From the NCBI GenBank assembly GCA_001897535.1, contig MKTC01000025.1:19318-83317 (forward strand): a stretch of 64,000 nucleotides of DNA, written 5' to 3'. The position numbers were made by a program, and so were the translations under genes. This DNA is from Bacteroidetes bacterium 37-13. GTDB taxonomy: Bacteria > Bacteroidota > Bacteroidia > Chitinophagales > LD1. The notes beneath the pieces are model-generated. The model was given only the letters and a program-made list of their open reading frames with translations, made no database searches and was not told the DNA's origin. Of the stretch, positions 24,421 through 33,176 are shown piece after piece (position 1 is the stretch's first letter; every line of letters begins with the position of its first letter).

Positions 24421-25307
24421 GATAGGAAAGATCCTACTCTATTCTTTAAACTTTCTCCGGCAAGACTATTTTCTTCTTGGTGCCATTGTTGGTTCCCATA
24501 TTTGCCTGAAGGATAACCTGATGCAGAAAGCGACAGTACTTGAACGGCTTTTTTAAGTTTACCAAGTAAATGAAAGCTTAAAGTTTCGCGCAAACCACCT
24601 TCACCAAGGTGTTCTTCTATAAAAATTACTTTTCCGGTGCGCTCAATGCTTTCAATTAGCGCATCGGGAATTTCTATTACCGGAAAAACACTTAAACACC
24701 AAAAGTCTAATTCTGCATACGCATTCACAATATTTTGAAGAACAGGCCCTGTGCCAATTACAGTAGCTTTCTCACCTTTCTTTAAATGCCGCCACGCTGC
24801 AAATTCCGCTACTTCAAAATCAAACTTTGCAGCTAAGTTCATACGTAAATAATTAGGCGAAGAATCTTTTACCATAAACGAAATTGCTTGTACCACATCT
24901 TCCGCAGTTAATGGCACAATCACTTTCATATTCGGCAACATTCTAAGTGCGCCAATATCTTCTAAACAGTGATGTGTTGCGCCCATAATTCCATAGCCAT
25001 AGCCACCACCATTGCCTACTAATTTTACCGGAAGGTTGTGCAAACACACATCATTGCGAATTTGTTCATACGGGCGAAGCGCCACAAATGGCGCAATGCT
25101 ATACACAAAAGGAATAAAACCTTCATGCGCAAGTCCGGCAGAAACTGTTATCATATTTTGTTCTGCAACACCTGCATTGATAAATTCTTCTCCAAAAACT
25201 TCCATCACTTGTTCTAATGCCATATAACCCAAATCTCCGGTTACAAACACCAAGTTGTCATGCTTCTTTTTAGCTTCTATTATTGCTAATGCAAACTCTT
25301 TTCTCAT
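24417..25307 (-). CDS. Transketolase, C-terminal subunit
   Basis: The 296-residue protein has the pyrimidine-binding domain of transketolase-like enzymes (VTGDLGYM, INAGVAEQNMITVSAGLA with the catalytic Glu, FVYSIAPFVALRPYEQIRND) and the C-terminal regulatory domain. Together with the gene 25313-26131 it makes a two-subunit thiamin-diphosphate enzyme. Such split transketolases either serve the pentose phosphate pathway or supply special sugars. No full-length transketolase is in the window to compare. A 5-nt gap separates it from the upstream partner gene. Confidence 0.9.
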   Translation of the reverse strand: MRKEFALAIIEAKKKHDNLVFVTGDLGYMALEQVMEVFGEEFINAGVAEQNMITVSAGLAHEGFIPFVYSIAPFVALRPYEQIRNDVCLHNLPVKLVGNGGGYGYGIMGATHHCLEDIGALRMLPNMKVIVPLTAEDVVQAISFMVKDSSPNYLRMNLAAKFDFEVAEFAAWRHLKKGEKATVIGTGPVLQNIVNAYAELDFWCLSVFPVIEIPDALIESIERTGKVIFIEEHLGEGGLRETLSFHLLGKLKKAVQVLSLSASGYPSGKYGNQQWHQEENSLAGESLKNRVGSFLS

Positions 25308-25312
25308 TTCAA

Positions 25313-26131
25313 TTATTTAATTAAAGTTTGCTGATAATGCAATTCTATTTCAGCGTTTATGGAATCAAACATATTGTCTTTCATTGGTAAATAGTGGCTA
25401 TCGAGTTTATCTTCAAACTGTTTCCAACTTCTGCCTTTTATAGTATTACAAATTACGGCAATTGGCTTTGTTGCTTCATTAAAACTATCCTTAACCTTTT
25501 CGAAAGAATTAAAATCGTGTCCGTCTGCTTCAAGCACTTCAAAACCAAATGCTTTTAATTTATCGGCAAGCGGCTCCATTTGCATCACATCTTCTGTTCG
25601 TCCAAACCCTTGTAATTTATTTCTATCAATAAACCAAACTATATTTTTTAGTTTTTGGTGAACAATAAACAATGCCGCTTCCCAAGTGCTGCCTTCGTTT
25701 AATTCACCATCGCTGCAAACGCAAAAAACTTTTTTGCCATTCTTCTTTAATTTTGAAGCCAAACCCAAGCCGGCTGCAATGCTCAAACCGTGCCCTAAAC
25801 TTCCGGTAGCAAAAGGAATTCGCTTTATTTTTCCTGCCGGAGGATGCGCTGCCAAATAAGTGTTGTTCTTATAGTAAGTTTCAATATCCGATTGAGAAAG
25901 TGTGCCATCTTCTGCCAATAAACTATATAGCGAAGCTGCTGCATGACCTTTTGATAAAATAATTTCATCAGTTTCATTCATCCAGCCAAAACGAATGAAT
26001 GTAAGTATTTCAGCGCACGAAAGTGATGAACCAATGTGTCCTGCATTTGCAGCTTGGTACATTTGCAAAAAACGCTTCTTGATATTTAGCGCATTTTGCA
26101 ACAAATCGTTATGCTTTTCTTTTTGTAACAT
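25313..26131 (-). CDS. Transketolase, N-terminal (ThDP pyrophosphate-binding) subunit
   Basis: The 272-residue protein carries the ThDP-binding half: AANAGHIGSSLSCAEI at the start, SKGHAAASLYSLLA, TGSLGHGLSIAAGLGLA, and the GDGE-like motif CSDGELNEGSTWEA that binds Mg2+ and ThDP. It lies directly before the C-terminal subunit, so the enzyme is assembled from two chains. A canonical TATATTTG box lies 36 bp upstream of the ATG. Confidence 0.9.
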   Translation of the reverse strand: MLQKEKHNDLLQNALNIKKRFLQMYQAANAGHIGSSLSCAEILTFIRFGWMNETDEIILSKGHAAASLYSLLAEDGTLSQSDIETYYKNNTYLAAHPPAGKIKRIPFATGSLGHGLSIAAGLGLASKLKKNGKKVFCVCSDGELNEGSTWEAALFIVHQKLKNIVWFIDRNKLQGFGRTEDVMQMEPLADKLKAFGFEVLEADGHDFNSFEKVKDSFNEATKPIAVICNTIKGRSWKQFEDKLDSHYLPMKDNMFDSINAEIELHYQQTLIK

Positions 26132-26167
26132 ATTGCAATGATAGAAAATAGCTTATTTAGCAGCCAA

Positions 26168-26175
26168 CAAATATA
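26168..26175 (-). promoter_or_regulatory. Canonical -7 box TATATTTG
   Basis: TATATTTG on the minus strand matches the Bacteroidota TAnnTTTG element and lies 36 bp before the transketolase N-subunit start at 26131. Confidence 0.5.
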
Positions 26176-26226
26176 ACTTACTATTCAATTTTTAGTGTCA
26201 ATAAACTTTAAGAAAAACAACTTTTT

Positions 26227-27408
26227 ATGTACACCATTCAAGAAAGACTTCAAAAGGAACTAAACGAAATTATCTCTTCAGGCTTATTTAAAAAAGAAAG
26301 AATAATTGCTTCGCCACAAGCAGCCGTAATTACTGCAAACGGGAAAGAAGTAGTAAATTTTTGCGCCAATAATTACTTAGGATTAAGTTCAAACGAGCAA
26401 GTGATAAAAGCTGCACACCAAGCCATTGATACACACGGCTACGGTATGAGCAGTGTTCGTTTTATTTGTGGCACACAAGATTTACACAAAGAATTAGAAA
26501 AGAAAATTTCAGAATTTTTAGGCACCGAAGATACCATACTTTATGCAGCAGCTTTTGATGCTAACGGAGGTGTTTTTGAACCACTTTTTAATGAAGAAGA
26601 TGCCATCATTTCCGATGAACTAAATCATGCTTCGATTATTGATGGCGTAAGGCTTTGCAAAGCTCAACGCTTCCGCTACAAACACGATAACATGAGCGAT
26701 TTAGAAACACAACTGCAAGCAGCACAAAACACACGTTCAAAAATTATAGTTACCGATGGCGTTTTCAGTATGGACGGCACTATTGCTCAGTTAGATAAAA
26801 TTGTTGCTTTAGCAGAAAAATACAATGCCATGATAATGATTGACGAATGTCATGCTTCCGGCTTTATGGGCAAAACCGGAAGAGGTACACACGAGCATTG
26901 CGGTGTAATGGGAAAGATTGACATTATCACCGGAACTTTGGGCAAGGCATTAGGTGGAGCAAGTGGTGGTTTCACTTCAGGTAAAAAAGAAATTATTGAA
27001 TTGCTAAGACAGCGTTCTCGCCCATATTTATTCTCAAATACGTTAATGCCGGCTATTGTTGGCGCTTCAATTGCGGTACTAAATATGCTTAGCGAAACTA
27101 CCGCTCTGCGCGATAAACTGGAGCAAAACACTTTACTTTTTAGAAGTAAAATGCAAGCAGCAGGTTTCACCATAAAACCGGGCACGCATCCAATTGTTCC
27201 TGTTATGTTGTTTGAAGCAGAATTGGCGCAGCAATTCGCAGCAAAATTATTAGATGAAGGTATTTATGTAATCGGTTTCTTTTTCCCCGTGGTGCCAAAA
27301 GGACAAGCGCGAATTAGAGTTCAACTGAGCGCAGCACACGAAACTGAACATATCGAAAAAGCAGTTGCGGCATTTACCAAAGTTGGAAAAGAGCTTGGAG
27401 TTATTTAG
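26227..27408 (+). CDS. kbl: Glycine C-acetyltransferase (2-amino-3-ketobutyrate CoA ligase)
   Basis: This 393-residue PLP enzyme belongs to the alpha-oxoamine synthases. It cleaves 2-amino-3-ketobutyrate with CoA to glycine and acetyl-CoA in threonine degradation. Key features are [53 protein letters not shown] and [12 protein letters not shown] with the PLP lysine Lys240. The N-terminus and [11 protein letters not shown] segment favour Kbl over serine palmitoyltransferase or BioF. The usual partner tdh is not adjacent. It is divergent from the transketolase pair and stands alone. Confidence 0.93.
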   Translation: MYTIQERLQKELNEIISSGLFKKERIIASPQAAVITANGKEVVNFCANNYLGLSSNEQVIKAAHQAIDTHGYGMSSVRFICGTQDLHKELEKKISEFLGTEDTILYAAAFDANGGVFEPLFNEEDAIISDELNHASIIDGVRLCKAQRFRYKHDNMSDLETQLQAAQNTRSKIIVTDGVFSMDGTIAQLDKIVALAEKYNAMIMIDECHASGFMGKTGRGTHEHCGVMGKIDIITGTLGKALGGASGGFTSGKKEIIELLRQRSRPYLFSNTLMPAIVGASIAVLNMLSETTALRDKLEQNTLLFRSKMQAAGFTIKPGTHPIVPVMLFEAELAQQFAAKLLDEGIYVIGFFFPVVPKGQARIRVQLSAAHETEHIEKAVAAFTKVGKELGVI

Positions 27409-27464
27409 GGTATAAAAAGACGTACCAATAGTTTATGGTTGAACACAAACATATTGTTGGCACA

Positions 27465-28028
27465 CTAAGTTTTACTCATTTTTATCTTCCACATTCCTCG
27501 TAAATCGCCAAGTTTATAGCCAACAGCTTTATCATTTGGATATTTTTCTTTAATAATTTTTTGAGTGCTTTCAGCAATATCTAATTCACTTCCGTGGCAT
27601 TTAATACAAGTTGGCATGGCAATAGAAATTGGTTTGTAAAAATAGATTTCTCCACTACTCGTTTTCTCAACAAAACTTGCCTTTTCAGATTTTATCTTCT
27701 GCCAAGCTAAACTATCAATCTCCGTTGCAATTGCATTGTTTGTGTTCCTGTTTCTATCGCTCAGGCGCGAGATAAAAACCTTAAATTCATTAGCTGCGCT
27801 ATCCGTTAAAGTCATTGCATTTGTATTGCAAAAATCAACTGCGTAACCAGTTCCACCTTGCTGAATAGCGCTTGAAACATTTTGCAACAATAGCTTTTGT
27901 GCTGCTGCAGAAATGCTATCACCAAGCGCTACAAAATTTACCTTCTCATCATTACTTAAAGGCGTTTGCTTGCTATTGCAAGAAGCCAATGCAGCGATTA
28001 TCGCTAAAAACAATATACTCTTTTTCAT
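27465..28028 (-). CDS. DUF3365 (Tll0287-like) haem-binding lipoprotein
   Basis: The start at 28028 (MKKSILFLAIIAALASC) gives a lipoprotein signal with lipobox LASC (Cys17) and 187 residues in total. The DUF3365 domain includes AVDFCNTNAM, LSDRNRNTNNA and, near the C-terminus, a c-type haem motif CIKCH with PTCIKCHGSELD. Proteins of this family bind one covalent haem in the periplasm and are thought to be redox sensors or carriers. Haem attachment requires the cytochrome c maturation system. It is a single gene. The open frame extends upstream to 28064 without a signal-like N-terminus. Confidence 0.9.
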   Translation of the reverse strand: MKKSILFLAIIAALASCNSKQTPLSNDEKVNFVALGDSISAAAQKLLLQNVSSAIQQGGTGYAVDFCNTNAMTLTDSAANEFKVFISRLSDRNRNTNNAIATEIDSLAWQKIKSEKASFVEKTSSGEIYFYKPISIAMPTCIKCHGSELDIAESTQKIIKEKYPNDKAVGYKLGDLRGMWKIKMSKT

Positions 28029-28108
28029 ATTCAATTTACTTTTCGCATTGCAAAATTCGTTCAATTAGTTTTGCTACACAGCTACTTAGGTTACACAAGC
28101 ATTAGCCA

Positions 28109-28999
28109 CTACACCAAGATAGATTTATCTAATCCTTGCAAGCCTCCTGTATGAACTAAAACTACAGAAGATTTTTCTTTGAAATACTTCTTCTTTGCTA
28201 AATCAATTACTGCCAACAACATTTTAGCAGTGTAAACTTGCTCTACTAAAATTCCGGTTTCACTATAAAATGTTTGAATGAATTTGCGCAATTCATCAGT
28301 TGTTTTGGCATAGCCACCAAAATGATAACCAGTTATTACTTCAAAATTTTTATCGCTCCCAATTAATTTTTTAATTGAATTAGTGAGTTGGTCTTCGCCT
28401 TTTAAAATTGAAATACCAACAGCTTTTTGCGATGGTTTTATTTTACTTGCTAAGCCCGCTAAAGTTCCTCCTGTGCCGCATGCTGTAACAATGTAATCAA
28501 AATCTGCTTCAATTAAATTTAGCACCTCTCCTACTCCTTTCACTGCTAAATTATTAGTGCCACCTTCGGGAACAAAACAATATTGAGGAAACAATTTTTG
28601 CCATTCAGCAAGTTGTGCTTCTTCATTTTTTTTTCGATAATCTTCACGGCTTACAAAATGCAACTGCATATTTTTTTCCTGAGCAAAAAGTAGCGTATGC
28701 GACAACTGCTGCGGATTTGCACCCGCAACAATTCCAATACTTTTTATATTTAATAAATTTGCGGCTGCCGCTGCCGAATAAATATGATTTGAAAATTGTC
28801 CGCCAAAAGTTGCAATTCCTTCATAATTATTTTCGATAGCATATTGCAAATTATACTTTAGCTTAAACCATTTGTTGCCATTCACCCTTGGGTGAATTTC
28901 ATCTAAGCGCAATAGCGAAACTTCAATGTTATTTTCCGCAAATGAAGTATTAAAAATCGGCTGCAATCGGGGTTTCACAAAGGTTTCAAACAGCGTCAT
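28109..28999 (-). CDS. PLP-dependent enzyme, ACC deaminase/D-cysteine desulfhydrase family
   Basis: The 296-residue protein is a fold-type II PLP enzyme. The lysine-bearing region reads RVNGNKWFKLKYNL, followed by FGGQFSNHIYSAAAAANLL and the phosphate-binding loop ACGTGGTLAGLAS. These features fit D-cysteine desulfhydrase or 1-aminocyclopropane-1-carboxylate deaminase, which cannot be told apart by eye. It overlaps the upstream deoxynucleoside kinase gene by 4 nt, so it is the last gene of the smr-dNK operon. Confidence 0.88.
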   Translation of the reverse strand: MTLFETFVKPRLQPIFNTSFAENNIEVSLLRLDEIHPRVNGNKWFKLKYNLQYAIENNYEGIATFGGQFSNHIYSAAAAANLLNIKSIGIVAGANPQQLSHTLLFAQEKNMQLHFVSREDYRKKNEEAQLAEWQKLFPQYCFVPEGGTNNLAVKGVGEVLNLIEADFDYIVTACGTGGTLAGLASKIKPSQKAVGISILKGEDQLTNSIKKLIGSDKNFEVITGYHFGGYAKTTDELRKFIQTFYSETGILVEQVYTAKMLLAVIDLAKKKYFKEKSSVVLVHTGGLQGLDKSILV

Positions 29000-29637
29000 T
29001 TTATGGTGGTAATGCCTTTATTAAATTCAGTTGAAAGCAATTCTTTTAAGTAGTTAAAATCGTCTTTATTTCCAATAAAATCAAACTGTTTCGTATCCAA
29101 TAAAACAACTTTTAATTCGGGCATTTGCCTAAAATAATCTAAGTATGCTTTTTGAATATTCTCTAAATATTCGCCCTTTATATTTTGCTCATAACTTCTG
29201 CCGCGCTTTTTTATATTTCTAAGTAAGTCATCAACCGAAGCATATAAATAGAAAACCACATCAGGCTTCGGCAGTGTAGGCAACATAATATTGAACAACA
29301 TTCTGTAAAGTTTTAGTTCATCATCTTTTAAATTGTTGCCGGCAAAAACTAAACTCTTATGAAAAATAAAATCGCTCACTGTAATTGAATTAAAAAGCGA
29401 ATTATTTTGCTGAACCAAAAATTCCTTTAATTGCCGATAGCGCTCAGCGGTAAAGTACAGCTCCACCGAAAAACCATAACGCTCAGGCTCTTCATAAAAT
29501 TTCGCTAAAAAAGGATTATCGGCAAACTGCTCCAACAGCAAATTGGCATTATATTCTTTTGCCAATTTTTGCACCAATGAAGTTTTGCCCGCACCAATAC
29601 TTCCTTCAATAGAAATGTAGTTGTAAAGCAAATTCAT
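28996..29637 (-). CDS. Deoxynucleoside kinase (deoxyadenosine/deoxyguanosine kinase type)
   Basis: The ATG at 29637 (MNLLYNYISIEGSIGAGKTS) overlaps the stop of the upstream smr gene as TGATG; the frame continues to 29667 but without family similarity. The 213-residue enzyme has a P-loop GSIGAGKTS, the ERYGFSVELYFTAERYRQ specificity segment, and the lid-type KKRGRSYEQN. It phosphorylates deoxynucleosides for salvage of DNA precursors. It is coupled to the Smr protein upstream and to the PLP enzyme downstream. Confidence 0.92.
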   Translation of the reverse strand: MNLLYNYISIEGSIGAGKTSLVQKLAKEYNANLLLEQFADNPFLAKFYEEPERYGFSVELYFTAERYRQLKEFLVQQNNSLFNSITVSDFIFHKSLVFAGNNLKDDELKLYRMLFNIMLPTLPKPDVVFYLYASVDDLLRNIKKRGRSYEQNIKGEYLENIQKAYLDYFRQMPELKVVLLDTKQFDFIGNKDDFNYLKELLSTEFNKGITTIK

Positions 29638-30032
29638 CAATAAAATTTTATGAGTGTGCTTCCCCATCCGTAGCTTGGCAAGTAATCGTTTTCAAAGCTC
29701 TTCACTAATGGATGCTTGCGAAGCATTTTATGTATTTCTTCTTTCAATGTTCCCTTCCCGAAACCATGCACTACTCTCAGTTCCATTTTTCTGGCAGCAA
29801 CAGCAGCATCAATGCTTCTTTCAACTTGTTCCAACTGTAACATCAGTGCTCCGGTAGCATCAATTTTATATCCTTTCACATCGCTTTGGCTTAAATGCAA
29901 ATCAACCACATCAGCAGTATTGTGAAATGTTTTATTACTGGCAGCCGGATTAGCAGCACCCATCATAAACATTTTTAAAACATTGGTATTGATTGAACCT
30001 TGTGAAGGTGTTTTTTTCTTCTTCTTAGACAT
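29637..30032 (-). CDS. Smr-domain protein
   Basis: From the ATG at 30032 (MSKKKKKTPSQGS) the protein has 131 residues. The N-terminal tail is lysine-rich. The C-terminal Smr domain shows VVDLHLSQSDVKG and the HGFGKGTLKEEIHKML motif typical of the MutS2/Smr nuclease-like fold, which cuts or binds nucleic acid. Residues upstream of 30032 do not fit the family. It begins the coupled smr-dNK-PLP operon, 87 nt after a 38-residue open frame and the tRNA-like RNA. Confidence 0.88.
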   Translation of the reverse strand: MSKKKKKTPSQGSINTNVLKMFMMGAANPAASNKTFHNTADVVDLHLSQSDVKGYKIDATGALMLQLEQVERSIDAAVAARKMELRVVHGFGKGTLKEEIHKMLRKHPLVKSFENDYLPSYGWGSTLIKFY

Positions 30033-30118
30033 GATTTTCTCCGTAACGGTCGAAAATAAAAAAAGGCTGCGAAACATTTAAGGTTCACAGCCAAACAAAA
30101 CGGACAGAACGAAAATCT

Positions 30119-30235
30119 TTATCGGCAATAAGTACTGTTTTGATAGCGCAATGCACTAAAAATAATAATTCTAATTACTGCCATTAACCAAGCAGCTAAC
30201 CCGAAAACAAAACTTAAAAACAATACTTTCACCAT
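30119..30235 (-). CDS. 38-residue putative membrane miniprotein
   Basis: ATG at 30235 opens MVKVLFLSFVFGLAAWLMAV followed by IRIIIFSALRYQNSTYCR and TAA at 30119. It has one strongly hydrophobic helix interrupted by Arg22 and ends in a short basic tail. There is no paralogue in the window. Its start lies 14 nt after the tRNA-like RNA's 3' end, and it could be expressed from the same transcript. Being so short, it may be a chance frame; the hydrophobic pattern and clean position between two genes argue mildly in favour. Confidence 0.45.
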   Translation of the reverse strand: MVKVLFLSFVFGLAAWLMAVIRIIIFSALRYQNSTYCR

Positions 30236-30249
30236 AATCTAAAAAAATG

Positions 30250-30389
30250 CTGTTGGAGCAGGACTCGAACCTACAAGAGGCGGTTAGCCAAAGCAAGCAT
30301 TGAAGTTTTCCTCAACGCTTGCCGGGTTTATTCCGTTTTCCTCACCCACGAGACCGGTGGGTATGTTTGCCAAATTCCATCACCCAACA
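30250..30389 (-). ncRNA. tRNA-like RNA with an oversized variable arm and non-decoding anticodon loop
   Basis: The 140-nt RNA folds as a cloverleaf. The acceptor TGTTGGG (30389-30383) pairs with TCCAACA (30257-30251), 7 bp with one G-U, discriminator G. The D arm starts ATGGAATTTGGCAAACAT with G18-G19, close to tRNA-Leu. The T arm is GTAGG, TTCGAGT, CCTGC. The anticodon arm is CCCAC, loop CGGTCTC, GTGGG: position 33 is G and 37 is T, so decoding is unlikely. About 70 nt sit where the variable arm should be: GAGG/CCTC and CGG/CCG closing stems, then a 13-bp hairpin with AAAA loop (GCAAGC...GCTTGC). No CCA is encoded; seven T's follow. A TATATTTG box lies 17 bp upstream. I know no named family. 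A degraded tRNA-Leu is the alternative. Confidence 0.75.
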
Positions 30390-30406
30390 ATTTTAAGAAC
30401 ACGATG

Positions 30407-30414
30407 CAAATATA
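30407..30414 (-). promoter_or_regulatory. Canonical -7 box TATATTTG for the tRNA-like RNA
   Basis: TATATTTG on the minus strand lies 17 bp before the 5' end of the RNA fold at 30389, consistent with transcription starting near the mature 5' end. Confidence 0.55.
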
Positions 30415-30485
30415 ATAGCTTATACCATTCATTGTATAAAATGTTACGAATTGAATAAAAAATTACATTATATTCAATATTTATT

Positions 30486-30493
30486 TATTTTTG
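30486..30493 (+). promoter_or_regulatory. Canonical -7 box TATTTTTG for the Lrp gene
   Basis: TATTTTTG matches TAnnTTTG and lies 21 bp before the ATG at 30515. Confidence 0.45.
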
Positions 30494-30514
30494 AAACATA
30501 AAACATAATTTAGA

Positions 30515-31012
30515 ATGGAAAAACAGCTTCTTGATTACGAAATTGATAATACAGATATTCAGTTATTGAATATTTTACAAACAAATGCTTTCACACCATT
30601 CACCGAAATAGCAAAAGAATTATACGTTTCTCCTGGCACAGTGCACGTGCGCATGAAAAAACTTACCGATGCCGGTATCGCAAAAGCCCCGCAAATACAA
30701 ATAGATTTGCCTAAAATGGGTTACGATATCACTGCGTTTATTGGTGTTTACCTCAACAAAAGCGATATTTACGAAAGCGTTGTAAAAGCATTGAAAAAAA
30801 TTCCGGAAATAGTAAGTTGCCACTACACAACAGGAAACTATAGTTTGTTTTTAAAAATTCACTGCCGCGACACGCAACATTTAAGAACCGTTTTACACGA
30901 AAAAATCCAAAAAATTGAAGGAATAAACAGAACCGAAACTTTAATTTCTTTAGAAGAAAGTTTTGTTCGTAACTTAGAACTTCCGTTAAAGAAAACACAA
31001 CACAAAAAGTAA
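30515..31012 (+). CDS. Lrp/AsnC-family transcriptional regulator
   Basis: The 165-residue protein has an N-terminal winged helix-turn-helix (LDYEIDNTDIQLLNILQTNA, EIAKELYVSPGTVHVRMKKL). A C-terminal RAM ligand-binding domain follows (ITAFIGVYLNKSD, VSCHYTTGNYSLFLKIHC). Lrp-type proteins form octamers or tetramers and sense amino acids. The effector and targets are unknown. It is followed after 25 nt by an MDR reductase gene that may be in the same transcript. Confidence 0.93.
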   Translation: MEKQLLDYEIDNTDIQLLNILQTNAFTPFTEIAKELYVSPGTVHVRMKKLTDAGIAKAPQIQIDLPKMGYDITAFIGVYLNKSDIYESVVKALKKIPEIVSCHYTTGNYSLFLKIHCRDTQHLRTVLHEKIQKIEGINRTETLISLEESFVRNLELPLKKTQHKK

Positions 31013-31037
31013 TTGTTCAATTAAATCCCAACACAAA

Positions 31038-32036
31038 ATGAGAGCCATAATTTTAAAAGATAAACTGCAAGCACTTGAAGAAGTAGAGTTTGAAAAACCA
31101 AAGCCTACTGCCGATGAAGTTTTAGTAAAACTATATGCCGCAGCCTTTAACCACCGCGATCTTTGGATACAGAAAGGGCAATATGCGGGGCTAAAATTTC
31201 CAATTATTTTAGGCAGCGATGGCTGCGGAAATATTGAAGCCGTTGGCAGCAATATTCCCAATCATTTAATCGGGAAAGATGTAATTATCAATCCTTCTAT
31301 TGCTTGGGGAAATAATGAAAAAGCACAATCAAAAACATACAAAATTTTAGGCTTACCGGATAACGGAACTTTTGCAGAATACGTTACCGTTCCTGCCACA
31401 AATATTCACGAAAAACCTGCACATCTTTCTTATGAAGAAGCCGCTGCACTTCCGCTGGGAGGACTCACTGCTTTTCGCGCGCTTTTTAGCAGAGCAAAGT
31501 GCCAAGCAGAAGATAAGGTACTTGTTACCGGAGCTGGCGGTGGTGTTGCGCTTTTTGCCATTCAGTTTGCACTTGCAGCAGGCGCACAAGTTTATGTAAC
31601 TTCCGGCAGTCAAGAAAAAATTTCTAAAGCAATAGAACTTGGTGTAAAAGGTGGAGAAAACTACAAAAACGAAGATTGGTATAAAAACTTAAAAATAGCA
31701 GCAACAGGTTTTGATGTGATTGTGGATAGCGCAGCAGGTGAAGGTTTCGAGAAGTTGGTTGATTTGGCAAATCCGGGAGCAACTATTGTTTTTTATGGCG
31801 GCACCACAGGAAATATCAACAACTTAAATCCTCAAAAAATCTTTTGGAAACAACTAAATATTTTAGGTTCTACAATGGGCAGCAACAGCGATTTCAACAG
31901 TATGTTACAGTTCGTTTCAAAACACAAAATAAAGCCTGTAATTGATAAAGTTTTTTCATTAGAAAGAGCGCAGCAAGGCTTAGAGCGAATGGCGCAAAAA
32001 GAGCAATTCGGAAAAATCGTTTTAAAGATTGCCTAA
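31038..32036 (+). CDS. Zinc-type alcohol dehydrogenase-like / quinone reductase-like MDR protein
   Basis: The 332-residue medium-chain reductase has a GroES-like N-terminal domain (AAAFNHRDLWIQKGQY, GSDGCGNIEAVGS) and an NAD(P)-binding Rossmann domain with VLVTGAGGGVALFAIQFA. A catalytic Cys-His zinc pair typical of true alcohol dehydrogenases is not evident, so it is more likely a quinone- or enone-reducing member. The substrate is unknown. The last residues (FGKIVLKI) match the family end. Confidence 0.88.
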   Translation: MRAIILKDKLQALEEVEFEKPKPTADEVLVKLYAAAFNHRDLWIQKGQYAGLKFPIILGSDGCGNIEAVGSNIPNHLIGKDVIINPSIAWGNNEKAQSKTYKILGLPDNGTFAEYVTVPATNIHEKPAHLSYEEAAALPLGGLTAFRALFSRAKCQAEDKVLVTGAGGGVALFAIQFALAAGAQVYVTSGSQEKISKAIELGVKGGENYKNEDWYKNLKIAATGFDVIVDSAAGEGFEKLVDLANPGATIVFYGGTTGNINNLNPQKIFWKQLNILGSTMGSNSDFNSMLQFVSKHKIKPVIDKVFSLERAQQGLERMAQKEQFGKIVLKIA

Positions 32037-32045
32037 GAAACTTTT

Positions 32046-33047
32046 TTAGCTATTTGACAAATCAATTTCTGTGTTGTCGCCAATATTCAAACTCTGTGTA
32101 AAGCCTTTTATAGAAGCATCAGAGCCAATGAGAGAACTGCGCAGCGTTACGTTTTCAAGCTTAGTATAATTACCTACAATAGAATTTTGAATTATTGAAG
32201 ATTGAACAACTGTTTGCTCGCCAATAGTAACATTGGGTCCAATAATGGAAGAAGAAATTGTTGCACCTTCGCCAATGCTCACTGGAGGAATAATAATAGA
32301 GTTTTCGCAACTGCCTTTGTGTACCGCTAAATCACCAAATTTGCGCAACAAAATGGCGTTTGTTTCAAGCAAAATTTCTTTTTTACCCAAATCGAACCAT
32401 TGCGTAACTTTATAGCTATTAAATTTCACTCCTTCTTCTATCATTCGCTGTAGCGCATCAGTTAAGTGAAATTCATTTCCGGAGCGCTTTCTTCCAGCAA
32501 TATTTTGCTCTAAGGATTCAAATAAATGTTGGGTTTCAAAAATAAAATACAAACCTACTAAAGCCATATTCGACTTCGGTATAGTTGGTTTTTCTATCAC
32601 GCTGCGAATGGTTTCATCAGCATTTAATTCCGCTACGCCAAACAAGCGCGGGTCTTCTACTTTCTTAATACACAAAGTAGAAACTTCACCATGAAAAAGT
32701 TCGCTCACATCAGCATCTGTAATCGTATCGCCCAATTGAATCACCAAAGGTTCGTTTAAGTTGATGGCACTTTTAGCACAATAAATTGCATGCCCCATTC
32801 CTTCGGGCGTTTCTTGCATCACAAAATGCGCTTCTATTTCAGGAAAATTCTGCTCAACAAATTCCCTTATTTTATCGCCTAAATAGCCAATTACAAACAC
32901 AAAACGTGTAACGCCATTTTCTTTTAAATTCTCTATAATAAAAGAAAGAATAGGCTTGCCTGCAACAGAAATAAGCACTTTGGGTTGCGTATAAGTAAGT
33001 GGTCTAAGATGTGTTCCAGCACCCGCTACGGGAATTATTGCTTGCAT
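32046..33047 (-). CDS. Sugar-phosphate nucleotidyltransferase with left-handed beta-helix tail
   Basis: The 333-residue enzyme starts MQAIIPVAGAGTHLRPLTYT, with PKVLISVAGKPIL, the nucleotide-sugar pyrophosphorylase signature. LGDTITDADV contains the metal-binding Asp. The C-terminal third has hexapeptide repeats (e.g. VSIGEGATISSSIIGPNVTIGEQ) forming a left-handed beta helix. It makes an NDP-sugar, most likely dTDP- or UDP-glucose, but the base specificity cannot be decided by eye. The first Arg of the usual G-x-G-x-R signature is replaced by His (GAGTHLRP). It is convergent with the MDR gene. Confidence 0.88.
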   Translation of the reverse strand: MQAIIPVAGAGTHLRPLTYTQPKVLISVAGKPILSFIIENLKENGVTRFVFVIGYLGDKIREFVEQNFPEIEAHFVMQETPEGMGHAIYCAKSAINLNEPLVIQLGDTITDADVSELFHGEVSTLCIKKVEDPRLFGVAELNADETIRSVIEKPTIPKSNMALVGLYFIFETQHLFESLEQNIAGRKRSGNEFHLTDALQRMIEEGVKFNSYKVTQWFDLGKKEILLETNAILLRKFGDLAVHKGSCENSIIIPPVSIGEGATISSSIIGPNVTIGEQTVVQSSIIQNSIVGNYTKLENVTLRSSLIGSDASIKGFTQSLNIGDNTEIDLSNS

Positions 33048-33176
33048 ATTGCGAATATAGCAGGAAGTAAATTGTATAGCTTACAAAAAATTAAAATCCT
33101 ATACTTAATTGTACTTTTAAGTTGTAACAACATTAAAGCTCACTTTAATTTTCTAAAAAAAATACAAGTTTACCCC

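Noticed and set aside
30250..30389. A normal tRNA interrupted by an intron
   Set aside because: The extra bases lie in the variable region, outside the anticodon loop, and are too short for a group I intron.
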